The position numbers were made by a program, and so were the translations under genes. From assembly GCF_003259895.1 (NCBI RefSeq), contig NZ_QLME01000023.1:1-51062 (forward strand): 51,062 bases of DNA, read 5' to 3'. Below, one piece after another: positions 32,557-41,230 of the stretch; positions within the stretch are counted from its first letter, which is position 1; each line of letters opens with the position of its first letter. The notes beneath the pieces are model-generated. The model was given only the letters and a program-made list of their open reading frames with translations, did not search any database and was not told the origin of the DNA. This DNA is from Halanaerobium saccharolyticum. GTDB lineage: Bacteria > Bacillota > Halanaerobiia > Halanaerobiales > Halanaerobiaceae.

Positions 32557-32973
32557 TTATTCTCCAATTATTTTAACTAAAACTCTTTTTTCCCGCTGGC
32601 CGTCAAATTCTCCGTAAAAAATCTGCTCCCAGGGACCAAAATCAAGCTTGCCCTCTGTAACAGAAACTACAACCTCTCGTCCCATAATTTGTCTTTTTAG
32701 ATGAGCATCTGCATTTTCTTCAAAGCCATTATGAGCATACTGCGAAATTGGCTCATGGGGAGCCAGTTCTTCCAGCCACTCTTTATAATCCTGATGCAGA
32801 CCGCTTTCGTCATCATTGATAAAAACACTGGCTGTAATATGCATTGCGTTTACCAGACATAAGCCCTCCTGAATTCCACTTTCGTTTAAAACCTCTCGCA
32901 CCTGATTAGTAATATTAATCAGCTCAACTCTCTCTTCTGTGTTAAAATATAAGTACTTGCGAATTGACTTCAT
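32557..32973 (-). CDS. YjbQ/UPF0047-family protein
   Basis: A 138-aa member of the YjbQ family, annotated elsewhere as secondary thiamine-phosphate synthase. Motifs [20 protein letters not shown], the histidine in YAHN and [14 protein letters not shown] are diagnostic. AGGAG lies upstream of the ATG. The family's native role is uncertain. It precedes the AlkD-like gene by 30 bp. Confidence 0.88.
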   Translation of the reverse strand: MKSIRKYLYFNTEERVELINITNQVREVLNESGIQEGLCLVNAMHITASVFINDDESGLHQDYKEWLEELAPHEPISQYAHNGFEENADAHLKRQIMGREVVVSVTEGKLDFGPWEQIFYGEFDGQREKRVLVKIIGE

Positions 32974-32995
32974 TTAGCTCACTCCTCTTTTTGTT

Positions 32996-33049
32996 GGTAC
33001 CATATTTTTTGGTACCAGGTACCATAAATCGATTTAGATACCTGGTACC
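32996..33049. repeat. cluster of four GGTACC units
   Basis: GGTACC occurs at 32996-33001, 33011-33016, 33018-33023 and 33044-33049; the middle pair forms GGTACCAGGTACC and is mirrored by ACCTGGTACCT at 33040-33050. Such density in an intergenic gap suggests a palindromic repeat element. A related palindrome lies at 385-398. Confidence 0.5.
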
Positions 33050-33071
33050 TAGCGTATACAATAAATAATAT

Positions 33072-34322
33072 CTAAAAACTTACTGCATAGCCCAGAGCAA
33101 CTGCAAAAGAAATTAATGTTGCTAAAACAGTGACAATAAAATAATCAAAATATGTATCTCTAAATTTAAGACCAGTATAAGCAAGCATTGCCAGATAAGC
33201 ACTGTTATGAGGCAGAGTATCAAGACCTGTTGAAGCAATAATTACAATTCTATGTAGTTTTTCCGGATCAACAAGCTGCACAATATTTTCTCCGACTGTA
33301 CTTAAAGTTAAAAGCATTCCTCCTGAGGCACTGCCCAATAATCCAGCTGCAATATTTGTGATTATCCCAATCAACAAATAAGGGTTCAACGGCAGATTTA
33401 ATAAAGTCTGCAAAAATTCTTTAAAGACCGGCAGTGAGGAAATAACCTGGCCAAATCCCATTGCAGAGGCTGCAAACATTAAAGGCAAAATAGCATTTGA
33501 AATACTCTCATTTAAAATTTCCAGCAAATCAATCTTCCTGAAATTTTTAATTATCGAAAGCACAACTCCAAGCAGAAGAGCAATTACTGGCGGCTCTGAC
33601 AAAACTGCCAGAAAAATAAATACTGTTAATAGTGGAAGCATCGCAGTCAAAAAATTAAATAACTTAGACAGTTCAGGTTTTTTTAAGATGCTGTCATTCA
33701 GATTATTACTCTCAGCCAACATCGATCTGCTTCTATATCTCAAATAAGCAATTGCAGCAGCTGAACCGGCAGAAATTCCTGCCAGGCCTAAACCAAAACC
33801 AGCCAGTGCAGATGTATTTAAATAGTCCATCATAATTAAATTATGAACCTGAGGACTACCCGGTAGAGATAGACCTACTATTACATTACCGCCTGCAATA
33901 GAAGCAATAATTAGTGATTTGGGTAGACCAGCTTCTTCGAAAACCTGTTTTGCAATTGGATAAATGGTAAAAATTAATACAAATGCAGAAATACCACCAA
34001 TAGATAAAAGTACACTGGCAAAAAAGATACCTACTGCGGCATATCTGTAGGATAAGACATCCAAAACAAACTCGCCAATTGAGGTTGCATCATCTGATTC
34101 TTCCATGACTTTACCTAAAATAGCACCCAATAAAAATATGAATATGTAGTCCTCAACAAAACTCGCAAATCCGGGCAGATACTGGCTATTAAGTATTTCT
34201 AAAATCTTTAAATTATTTAAATATAAAATTACAGCCGATGATAAGGGGGCCGCAACGACTATACTCACCTTTAAAATTATCAGTGTCATTAAGATTATAA
34301 AACCAATTATAATACTTAGCAA
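33072..34322 (-). CDS. GntP-like H+/organic anion permease
   Basis: A 416-aa integral membrane protein with about eleven hydrophobic segments. The layout (FLLGAILGKVMEESDDATSIGEFVL, described in part; SLPGSPQVHNLIMMDYL; AAGLLGSASGGMLLTLS; DTLPHNSAYLAML) recalls the GntP/CitMHS group of gluconate or citrate symporters. Start is TTG at 34322 behind GGGAG, two bases after the stop of the antiporter gene, so the two are one transcriptional unit. Substrate unknown. Confidence 0.75.
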   Translation of the reverse strand: MLSIIIGFIILMTLIILKVSIVVAAPLSSAVILYLNNLKILEILNSQYLPGFASFVEDYIFIFLLGAILGKVMEESDDATSIGEFVLDVLSYRYAAVGIFFASVLLSIGGISAFVLIFTIYPIAKQVFEEAGLPKSLIIASIAGGNVIVGLSLPGSPQVHNLIMMDYLNTSALAGFGLGLAGISAGSAAAIAYLRYRSRSMLAESNNLNDSILKKPELSKLFNFLTAMLPLLTVFIFLAVLSEPPVIALLLGVVLSIIKNFRKIDLLEILNESISNAILPLMFAASAMGFGQVISSLPVFKEFLQTLLNLPLNPYLLIGIITNIAAGLLGSASGGMLLTLSTVGENIVQLVDPEKLHRIVIIASTGLDTLPHNSAYLAMLAYTGLKFRDTYFDYFIVTVLATLISFAVALGYAVSF

Positions 34323-34324
34323 AA

Positions 34325-35665
34325 TTATTCTCCCTTCAAAAAACTCCAGCTGACTTTCGATTTCATCTCATCTGATTTAATTAAAGCATATTCGGTTGCC
34401 AGAGAACCAAAGATTTCTGTAAAAATTGAAGTAAACAAGATTACATTTAAAATCAACATGGAAATATTGGCAACATCACCTGGTATATGGATAAAATCTT
34501 TTTGAATTATAAAGGCCAGATCTATTGTGATTCCTATCTGCGGTATGAGACCAAAACCAATATAATCTTCAACATGTTTAGGCGCAGATGAGAGTTTAGC
34601 TCCTAAATGAGCTCCCCCAACTTTACCTATAATCCTCATCAGGGTATAAGCAAAAGCGATAATCAAAAAACTTTTGTTAAACAAATTACTAATATCTATT
34701 TTAGTTCCAGCAAGAATAAAGAATGTTGCAAGTAGAGGTACAGTAAGAATATCTATTTTGTCTGAAACATTTAGTCTCCTTTTAGGTATATTTCTATAAA
34801 CAAAACCTACAGTCAAATTGGCAAATAAAGGTGAAATATGTAAAAAGACTGCTGCTGCAGTAGTACCGATTATTGTCGCCAGTATTAACAGTATTTTTCT
34901 GCTTTCTGAATCACATCTGATCATTAAATGCTGAGAAATATAACCAAGTACAAATCCCAGTAAAATTGCTGCAGCAACTCTAACTAAAGGTTCAATCAAC
35001 ATATTAGTTATAGTTAATTCCAATTCTGGAGAAGCCAGGATATAGGATAAGGGCTCCATAAAAGAAAAGATCAGTAAGGCAAGAAATTCATCTAGAGCAA
35101 GAACAACCATTAAGGTTGCTGAAAACTCTCCCGGTATACCATACTCTTTTAAAACCATTACTGTCGCTGCGGGAGCTGTAGCTGTTGCGATGGTTCCAAA
35201 TAAAATCGCCACAAAAAGATCTTTCCCTAATAAAAGCATTATTCCTGAGACTAACACAAAGGCACCTATTGATTCGAAAATAACAATCAAGGTTAATTCG
35301 AATTCTAACTGTTTTAATATTTTTATGTATAAAGATGTTCCTATGCCAAAAGAAATAAAGGATACGGCCAGAACGGTAATAAAATTCAGGGTATTAAGTA
35401 AATAACTGTGCCAGGCTAAAAATTCTTTAGGTAAAAAGGAAAAGCTTCTAACCACACTCTGGCTGAACATTGTTCCTAAAAGTATGTAACCAACTATACT
35501 GGGAATTCTAAACTTATCTGTTATGGTCTTAATTATAAACGCTGCTAAAAACAAAAGTCCAATTAAATAAATAAGTTTATGACTTTTATGATTAAGCAGC
35601 ATCCAGTGCTGTAAATTATTCAGACTTCCCAGGACATCATAATTGTTAATCTTTATCGCCTCCAA
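34325..35665 (-). CDS. CPA2-family cation:proton antiporter
   Basis: A 446-aa Kef/NapA-type exchanger with about twelve membrane segments. RIPSIVGYILLGTMFS, TATAPAATVMVLKEYG and ALDEFLALLIF match the CPA2 core; there is no C-terminal RCK/TrkA domain. The start is uncertain: TTG at 35665 lacks a Shine-Dalgarno site, while ATT at 35650 has GGAGG eight bases upstream. Na+ or K+ export would suit a halophile, but the ion is inferred. Confidence 0.82.
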   Translation of the reverse strand: MEAIKINNYDVLGSLNNLQHWMLLNHKSHKLIYLIGLLFLAAFIIKTITDKFRIPSIVGYILLGTMFSQSVVRSFSFLPKEFLAWHSYLLNTLNFITVLAVSFISFGIGTSLYIKILKQLEFELTLIVIFESIGAFVLVSGIMLLLGKDLFVAILFGTIATATAPAATVMVLKEYGIPGEFSATLMVVLALDEFLALLIFSFMEPLSYILASPELELTITNMLIEPLVRVAAAILLGFVLGYISQHLMIRCDSESRKILLILATIIGTTAAAVFLHISPLFANLTVGFVYRNIPKRRLNVSDKIDILTVPLLATFFILAGTKIDISNLFNKSFLIIAFAYTLMRIIGKVGGAHLGAKLSSAPKHVEDYIGFGLIPQIGITIDLAFIIQKDFIHIPGDVANISMLILNVILFTSIFTEIFGSLATEYALIKSDEMKSKVSWSFLKGE

Positions 35666-35790
35666 TTCCAGAAAATTTATTTATAAATGTTAAATTACTA
35701 TTTTGATTATAGCATAAAGTCTACACCAATGAACACCCCTATTTTGATCTAAAACCAAAATTATTCCAGGATATCACATAACAGAACAGA

Positions 35791-35815
35791 AAAACCCGCC
35801 TCCCGGCAGGTTTTT
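35791..35815 (-). terminator. terminator of the CUT1 sugar transporter operon
   Basis: Stem AACCTGCC/GGCGGGTT with a tight loop and UUUUU on the minus strand, 33 bp after the last permease gene. Confidence 0.8.
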
Positions 35816-35847
35816 GAAAATTTTATAGGAAAATATATAATTTTCTG

Positions 35848-36666
35848 CTATGCTTTTAAAGCTCCAGCTGTCATTCCCTGAACTACTTTTTCCTGAAGCA
35901 AAATAAACAAAATTATCAAAGGGATTGAAGCTAGGGTCAAGGCAGTCATAACATAAGGCACATTAAAACCATGTTCTCCCTGAAACCTCCATAAACCTAA
36001 AGTTAAAATCCATTTCTCTGGTGAAGAAATCAATATTAAGCCATAAACAAATCTATTCCAGATCTGCACAAAATTATAAATTAAAATCGTACTCAAAGCT
36101 GGTTTTGAAAGCGGTAGAATTATTTTTGTGTATATTTGGAAATAACTGGCTCCATCCATAAACGCTGATTCTTCAATTTCTTTTGGTATACTTTCCATAA
36201 ATCCTGATAAAATAAAAATTGATACCGGAAGCATAAAGGCAATATATGGCCCCGCCAGGCCAATCAATTTATTATTTAAATTTAAAAATCTACTAATTTT
36301 ATATACAAGTATTAAAGTTGAATGAATGGGAATCATCATTCCAGCTACAAAAGTTGCTAAAACAAACTTATTCATTTTAAAATCTATTCTTGTAATTATA
36401 TAACTTGCAAGACTGCTAACAAAAACAAGCACTACCAATGAAACTGCTGTAACAAAAATACTGTTATAAAAATATTTATAAAAACCAGAATTTGATACAT
36501 CTAGATAATTAATAAATTTATATGTTTCAGGGAACGCCCAGATTGACTCCTGTAAAAACTCCATATTTCCTTTCAAACTTGTACTAACCATAAAAACAAA
36601 AGGATAACCAAAAATTATGCTAAATATTGTTGCTATTATGTAATAAAATATGCTGCTTTTTTTCAT
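35848..36666 (-). CDS. CUT1 sugar ABC transporter permease (MalG-type)
   Basis: A 272-aa inner-membrane permease with six hydrophobic segments. The EAA loop (EESAFMDGASYFQIYTKIILPLSKPAL in family terms, about residues 178-205) that contacts the ATPase is clear. GGAGG precedes the ATG. It pairs with the permease at 36732. No ATP-binding subunit is encoded here, so a shared MsmK/UgpC-type ATPase elsewhere must energise it. Confidence 0.9.
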   Translation of the reverse strand: MKKSSIFYYIIATIFSIIFGYPFVFMVSTSLKGNMEFLQESIWAFPETYKFINYLDVSNSGFYKYFYNSIFVTAVSLVVLVFVSSLASYIITRIDFKMNKFVLATFVAGMMIPIHSTLILVYKISRFLNLNNKLIGLAGPYIAFMLPVSIFILSGFMESIPKEIEESAFMDGASYFQIYTKIILPLSKPALSTILIYNFVQIWNRFVYGLILISSPEKWILTLGLWRFQGEHGFNVPYVMTALTLASIPLIILFILLQEKVVQGMTAGALKA

Positions 36667-36731
36667 GGTATTACCTCCATATCTATAAATCGTTACCTCA
36701 AATTAAGTATATCACTCTAATTATAAACCAA

Positions 36732-37640
36732 TTACTTTTTTCTCTTGGTCAAAAATAAAACTGTCATAGAAATACTAAAGGCTATTAAAAACAAATAAAT
36801 ACCAATTGTACTTCCATATCCCATTTCCATATCTGTAAATGCTGTTTTATACATATATGTTGCTAAAAGTTCTGAAGCATGATTAGGACCTCCACCAGTC
36901 ATAGTAAAGGCAAGCCCAAAAGCTTTTAATGATCCTGTCAAAGATAAAATACAGGCATTAACAATAGTGGGTTTAATCATTGGTAAAGTTATACTAAAAA
37001 ATTGCTGCCAGCCCTTTGCTCCATCAATTCTAGCTGCTTCATAAATACTTTGAGGTATACTAACTAGAGCCGCTGAAAAAAGTATCATATAAAAAGGTGT
37101 AAAACGCCAACTAATTGCTCCTATAACTGAATATATGGCAAGATCTCTGTTTCCTAACCAGGCAGCCTGTAAAGATTCCAGTCCGATCATCTGCAGAAGA
37201 TTATTTAAGAGACCAAAATTAGGATCATAAATATAAGAAAATAGAATACCCACTGCTACAGCTGACATTATATAAGGTAAAAAGAAAATAACTCTAAAAA
37301 TTTTATAACCTTTAATTTTCCTGGATATAAATATACCTAATAATAAGCCGATCGGGATCTGGATCAGAAGTGATAAAATTACTAATAAAAAATTATTACT
37401 TAATGCCTTCCAGAATATCTTATCCTGCAAAACTAACTGCCAGTTTTCTAAACCAACAAATACTAAGTCTTTTATACCACTCCAGCTAAAGAGAGAATAA
37501 TAAAAAGATAGGGGTATGGGAACAATCAAATATAGTAAATAAAATATATAGGCAGGGATTAATCCTAATAAAACAAACCTCAACTTCTTCTGAGTTTTTT
37601 CACTAAAAAATTCTGTTAATCCAAAATCATTTGAATCCAT
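36732..37640 (-). CDS. CUT1 sugar ABC transporter permease (MalF/UgpA-type)
   Basis: A 302-aa permease, six hydrophobic segments, with the EAA motif YEAARIDGAKGWQQFFSITLP (about residues 200-221). AAGGAG precedes the ATG. A long hairpin separates it from the binding-protein gene upstream. Confidence 0.9.
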   Translation of the reverse strand: MDSNDFGLTEFFSEKTQKKLRFVLLGLIPAYIFYLLYLIVPIPLSFYYSLFSWSGIKDLVFVGLENWQLVLQDKIFWKALSNNFLLVILSLLIQIPIGLLLGIFISRKIKGYKIFRVIFFLPYIMSAVAVGILFSYIYDPNFGLLNNLLQMIGLESLQAAWLGNRDLAIYSVIGAISWRFTPFYMILFSAALVSIPQSIYEAARIDGAKGWQQFFSITLPMIKPTIVNACILSLTGSLKAFGLAFTMTGGGPNHASELLATYMYKTAFTDMEMGYGSTIGIYLFLIAFSISMTVLFLTKRKK

Positions 37641-37665
37641 AATTCTCTGCTCCTTCCATAATAAG

Positions 37666-37704
37666 AATTATTCCCTCCTCCTTATTTAAGAAGGAGGGAT
37701 AATT
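37666..37704. repeat. stable hairpin between binding-protein and permease genes
   Basis: AATTATTCCCTCCT (37666-37679) pairs with AGGAGGGATAATT (37692-37704), with one bulged base. With no U-tract on the minus strand, it more likely stabilises the binding-protein mRNA 3' end than terminates transcription. Confidence 0.6.
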
Positions 37705-37711
37705 ATATAAG

Positions 37712-38992
37712 TTATTCTTCTCCATATACCTCTTCAGCTAAGTCTTCCCATTCTTTTGTCATTTCTGCAGGAGAAAGCGAACCATCTAAAACTCCCTGCA
37801 GGCTTTCTTTATGGTAAGATCCTAATTTTGGAGGCAAAGTTTGATCATATGCTGTTTGAATATGTGGTGCTGCCATAAATAATTCTTTCATTTTTACAGG
37901 TATTCTTCCTTCAACTTCTACACCTTTTTGAACGGGAACAAGTCCCGCTTCTTTAAGAGCCATACCAGCTTTTTCAGTTGAAAGGTTTCTTAAGAATTCT
38001 AATGCAGCTTCTTTATTTTCAGTATTCTTATTAATTGTAAACCATGAACCACCAGGAGATCCTAACGCATTGTTTGGATTACCTTTTCCATCTTCCACTG
38101 CAGGGAAAGTAAAGATATCTGTTGCTTCATATACTGATGGTGCTTCATTTTTCATATTAGGAATAAAGCTTGGGGTTTGAATAGTCATTGCAGCTTTACC
38201 AGAATAATAAAGCATGTAATCCTGAGCATTACCATGTTTTAGGCCATTAAAGCCTTTTGGAAATGCTCCTAAATCAACTAGTTCCTGAATTTTTTCTGCA
38301 GCTTCAACAAATGGTTGATCGGTAAAGTGACCTCCTGTTCTGTTTAAAACACTCTGGAAAGCTTCATAACCACCAATTCTATCTACCAGATACATATAAT
38401 AGAATGATGCCGGCCATGCTTCTTGATTTGCTAAAGCAAATGGAATTATGTTATTTAAACGTAATACTTTAATTACCTCTTTCAAATCTTCATAAGTTTC
38501 AGGTACTTCTAAGCCATGCTCTTCAAATATCTCTGTATTATAATATGTTGCAAATAGCTCAATACCATGACCGGGCATACCATATACATTACCATCAAAT
38601 GTTGCTGGATCAAAAACAGTGCTGCTTACAAAGCCATCAGCAACTTCTGGATTTTCTTCCAACCAGGCATTTAGATTTAAAGCCATCTCAGCATCAACAT
38701 ATTTTTTTAGTGAACCTCCGCCCCAAGACATAAAAATATCTGGAAGTTCATCTGAATTTATAGCAACCTGTACCTTTGTTTTGTAAGCTCCATCTTCCAT
38801 TGGTGAGCTAATAACTTCAAGATCTGGAAACTTTTCTTGAGTAGCTTCAACTGCCTGGTCCACAATTTGTTTACCATCACTATCAGTAGTATATACATGC
38901 CAGATTGTTAAGGTATCATCTGCAAGCGCTGAGACAGATAAAGTAAAGATTAGACTAATCAACATTAAACTAATTAAAGTTTTCTTTTTCAT
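37712..38992 (-). CDS. CUT1 sugar ABC transporter substrate-binding protein
   Basis: A 426-aa extracellular solute-binding protein of family 1. The signal peptide (MKKKTLISLMLISLIFTLSV SALAD) has a SPase I site and no lipobox Cys. The body shows TIWHVYTTDSDGKQIVD, LPDIFMSWGGGS and GSPGGSWFTINK, as in this family. AAGGGGAG precedes the ATG. The neighbouring ManD-type dehydratase suggests a uronate/aldonate-containing oligosaccharide or glycoside as ligand; this is inference. Confidence 0.88.
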   Translation of the reverse strand: MKKKTLISLMLISLIFTLSVSALADDTLTIWHVYTTDSDGKQIVDQAVEATQEKFPDLEVISSPMEDGAYKTKVQVAINSDELPDIFMSWGGGSLKKYVDAEMALNLNAWLEENPEVADGFVSSTVFDPATFDGNVYGMPGHGIELFATYYNTEIFEEHGLEVPETYEDLKEVIKVLRLNNIIPFALANQEAWPASFYYMYLVDRIGGYEAFQSVLNRTGGHFTDQPFVEAAEKIQELVDLGAFPKGFNGLKHGNAQDYMLYYSGKAAMTIQTPSFIPNMKNEAPSVYEATDIFTFPAVEDGKGNPNNALGSPGGSWFTINKNTENKEAALEFLRNLSTEKAGMALKEAGLVPVQKGVEVEGRIPVKMKELFMAAPHIQTAYDQTLPPKLGSYHKESLQGVLDGSLSPAEMTKEWEDLAEEVYGEE

Positions 38993-39094
38993 TCTTTTAC
39001 ACTCCCCTTTTTAAGTAAGTAATTTTTTCTACTACAAATAATTTTCTGATTATTATTGGTAGCTACCCCCCCTTTCACTTAATTAATAGTTTTA

Positions 39095-40285
39095 CTACCA
39101 ATCATGAACACTGCCATCAAGCCTTTCAGCCACTGGAAGATAGGCTTTTTCATATGAAAATTTTTCAGCCATCTCCTCGTCAATATCACAGCCTAGACCC
39201 GGCTTATCAGATATTTTTAAATATCCATCTTTAAATTCAGGTCTGCCACTAAAAACTTCAGCAACTTCTTTCGGGAATTCTGCAAGCTCCTGGATACCAA
39301 AGTTAGGAATTGAAAAGTCAAGATGTAAATTTGCCATATGAGCAATCGGAGAAATATCTGCCGGACCATGCCAGGCAGTTTTTATATGGAATGTTTCTGC
39401 TAAATGTGCTATTTTCTTTGCTTCTGTAATTCCTCCAATATGGCTGACATCACATCTAATGTAGTCAATTAACTGTTCTTTGATAAGAGAAATAGCATCC
39501 CATCTGCTATTGAATAATTCTCCCATTGCTAAAGGAACCGAAGTACTGTTCTTTATAAATTTAAATCCATCTTTATTTTCAGGTTTTATCAAATCTTCTA
39601 AAAATAATAAATTAAATTTTTCTAATTCATCAGCCAGCTTCTTGGCTTCAGAAACAGTCAATCTCTCATGTGAATCATGAATTAAATGAATATCATCATC
39701 AACTTCTTTTTTTAGATACTCAAATAATTTAGGAATGGTCTTTAAATAAGGTTTTGAATCCCACTTTTCTACAAAAGGTAACTCTTTTGCATCATCTGCC
39801 ACTGTTCCATATGTACCATCTAATCCCGGTATAGAAACCTGAACTCTTAAAGCCTTATATCCTGCTTCTATTTTTTCTAAAGCATTATCTTTAACCTCTT
39901 CAAAACTTTGACCTGATACATGAGTATAGCATAGTGCTTTATTTCTGCATTTTCCTCCCAGAAGAGAATAAACAGGCAAACCTGCTTTTTTACCCTTGAT
40001 ATCCCATAAAGCCATATCAATTCCGGCAAGAGCAGTCATAAATACAGGACCTCCACGCCAGTAAGCACCACGATAAATATACTGCCAGATATGTTCTATA
40101 TTGTCAGGATTTTTATCCATTATAATTGGGGCCAGATATTCTTCTATAGTTTTGGCCACTGCTAATTCTCTACCATTTAAAGTTGCATCTCCGACTCCAT
40201 AAATTCCCTCATCCGTTTCGATTTTTACTGTTACATAGTTTCTTCCAGGGTTTGTTACTATAACTTTGACATTTTTAATTTTCAT
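39095..40285 (-). CDS. ManD-type mannonate/gluconate dehydratase (enolase superfamily)
   Basis: A 396-aa member of the ManD subgroup of mandelate-racemase-like enzymes, which dehydrate D-mannonate (or D-gluconate) to 2-keto-3-deoxygluconate. It follows ManD from end to end: VIVTNPGRNYVTVKIETDEG (start), YRGAYWRGGPVFMTAL, Mg ligands in LIHDSHERL, LFLEDLI and MGELFNS, the HGPADISP loop and the C-terminal HDW. Some family members have very low activity, so the substrate is not certain. The gene starts 119 bp after the GntR gene; a TTGTAGTACAA site lies between. Confidence 0.88.
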   Translation of the reverse strand: MKIKNVKVIVTNPGRNYVTVKIETDEGIYGVGDATLNGRELAVAKTIEEYLAPIIMDKNPDNIEHIWQYIYRGAYWRGGPVFMTALAGIDMALWDIKGKKAGLPVYSLLGGKCRNKALCYTHVSGQSFEEVKDNALEKIEAGYKALRVQVSIPGLDGTYGTVADDAKELPFVEKWDSKPYLKTIPKLFEYLKKEVDDDIHLIHDSHERLTVSEAKKLADELEKFNLLFLEDLIKPENKDGFKFIKNSTSVPLAMGELFNSRWDAISLIKEQLIDYIRCDVSHIGGITEAKKIAHLAETFHIKTAWHGPADISPIAHMANLHLDFSIPNFGIQELAEFPKEVAEVFSGRPEFKDGYLKISDKPGLGCDIDEEMAEKFSYEKAYLPVAERLDGSVHDW

Positions 40286-40356
40286 CTTATCACCTTAATT
40301 TTCTATTATTGTTGTTGAAAATTTCATTTTTCATATATATATGGATAATTAATTTA

Positions 40357-40389
40357 GTTGTAGGTTGTTAGTTGTAGGTTGTAGTACAA
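40357..40389. promoter_or_regulatory. operator-like site TTGTAGTACAA (40379-40389) with AGTTGTAGG repeats
   Basis: The 11-bp palindrome TTGTA-n-TACAA is a typical form for FCD-GntR regulators. It is preceded by two direct copies of AGTTGTAGGTTG. The composite AGTTGTAGGTTGTA-n-TACAAGTC recurs upstream of the GntR gene at 41113-41136. Confidence 0.6.
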
Positions 40390-40404
40390 GTCATCTTAAA
40401 AAAA

Positions 40405-41085
40405 TTATATTTTTTTTAAATCTTTAAATCTTTCTCTATCATCTTCCTCTGATAAGTTAACTGCTAATTCTGGATCCTTATTCTTAATTGCATTATAGAG
40501 TTTTTTATGTCCCTCTATACTTTTTTTGAAATCTCCTTCTTTATTCATTTCTTCTAAATGATGAAAAAGGATGTCTTTCAGTCTCAGCATTGTTTGATGA
40601 AGAATCTTATTTTTAGATGCTCTAGCAATATTCAGATGAAACTTATAATCCCACAAAGAATATTCTTTATAATCATCCTGATGTTTTATCATCTGATCTA
40701 AAGCTTCCTTAATTTCCTGAATATCATCCTCATCTGCCCTAATTGAAGCCAGACGGGCATTTTCTTTTTCTATCACACTTTTAAACTCCAACACATCAAG
40801 CATTTCATCATTACTAAAAATCATATCTGGAATAATGCTGCTTACAATACTGCTGTTAAGATTTTCTGAAATAAAAGTTCCCTGTCCCTGTTTGGTCTTT
40901 ATAACATTTAAACCCTTAAGTTTCTGAATAGCATTTCTAATAGTATTGCGGCTTACTCCAAATTTTTCTGAAAGTTCATTTTCTGAAGGTATTTTCTCTC
41001 CTGGCTTCCACTCTCCACTCAGAATTTTCTCCTTCATCTTTTTATAAACCTCGTCAACTAAATTAATTTTTTTAATAGTATCCAT
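40405..41085 (-). CDS. GntR-family regulator with FCD domain
   Basis: A 226-aa FadR-subfamily regulator: winged helix at about 8-76 (IPSENELSEKFGVSRNTIRNA, split over two helices) and an all-helical FCD ligand domain at 95-215. The latter has metal-ligand residues in LWDYKFHLNIA and EGHKKLYNAI. Such proteins typically sense carboxylic acids including uronates. It has a consensus promoter with a palindromic operator right after it and a second operator before manD, so it likely regulates itself, manD and the sugar transporter. Confidence 0.92.
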   Translation of the reverse strand: MDTIKKINLVDEVYKKMKEKILSGEWKPGEKIPSENELSEKFGVSRNTIRNAIQKLKGLNVIKTKQGQGTFISENLNSSIVSSIIPDMIFSNDEMLDVLEFKSVIEKENARLASIRADEDDIQEIKEALDQMIKHQDDYKEYSLWDYKFHLNIARASKNKILHQTMLRLKDILFHHLEEMNKEGDFKKSIEGHKKLYNAIKNKDPELAVNLSEEDDRERFKDLKKI

Positions 41086-41122
41086 AATATCTCCCCACTT
41101 TTATTTAATTATAAGTTGTAGG

Positions 41123-41133
41123 TTGTATTACAA
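41123..41133. promoter_or_regulatory. operator-like site TTGTATTACAA upstream of the GntR gene
   Basis: A palindrome matching 40379-40389 except for the centre base. It lies about 7 to 17 bases downstream of the predicted transcription start, where a bound repressor would block the GntR promoter. Confidence 0.62.
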
Positions 41134-41146
41134 GTCGTCAGCTTAA

Positions 41147-41175
41147 ATTATAGCTTATTTTTATTGCAATGTCAA
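41147..41175 (-). promoter_or_regulatory. consensus promoter of the GntR gene
   Basis: Minus-strand TTGACA (41170-41175) and TATAAT (41147-41152), both perfect, with a 17-bp spacer. Confidence 0.82.
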
Positions 41176-41230
41176 ATTATAATTCCAACTACTAGTAAGT
41201 TTAAATTTTTTCTGCTTACTTTTTTGCAGC

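Noticed and set aside
32996-33049. CRISPR-like or tandem repeat array
   Set aside because: The units are short palindromes with irregular spacing and no spacers of constant length.
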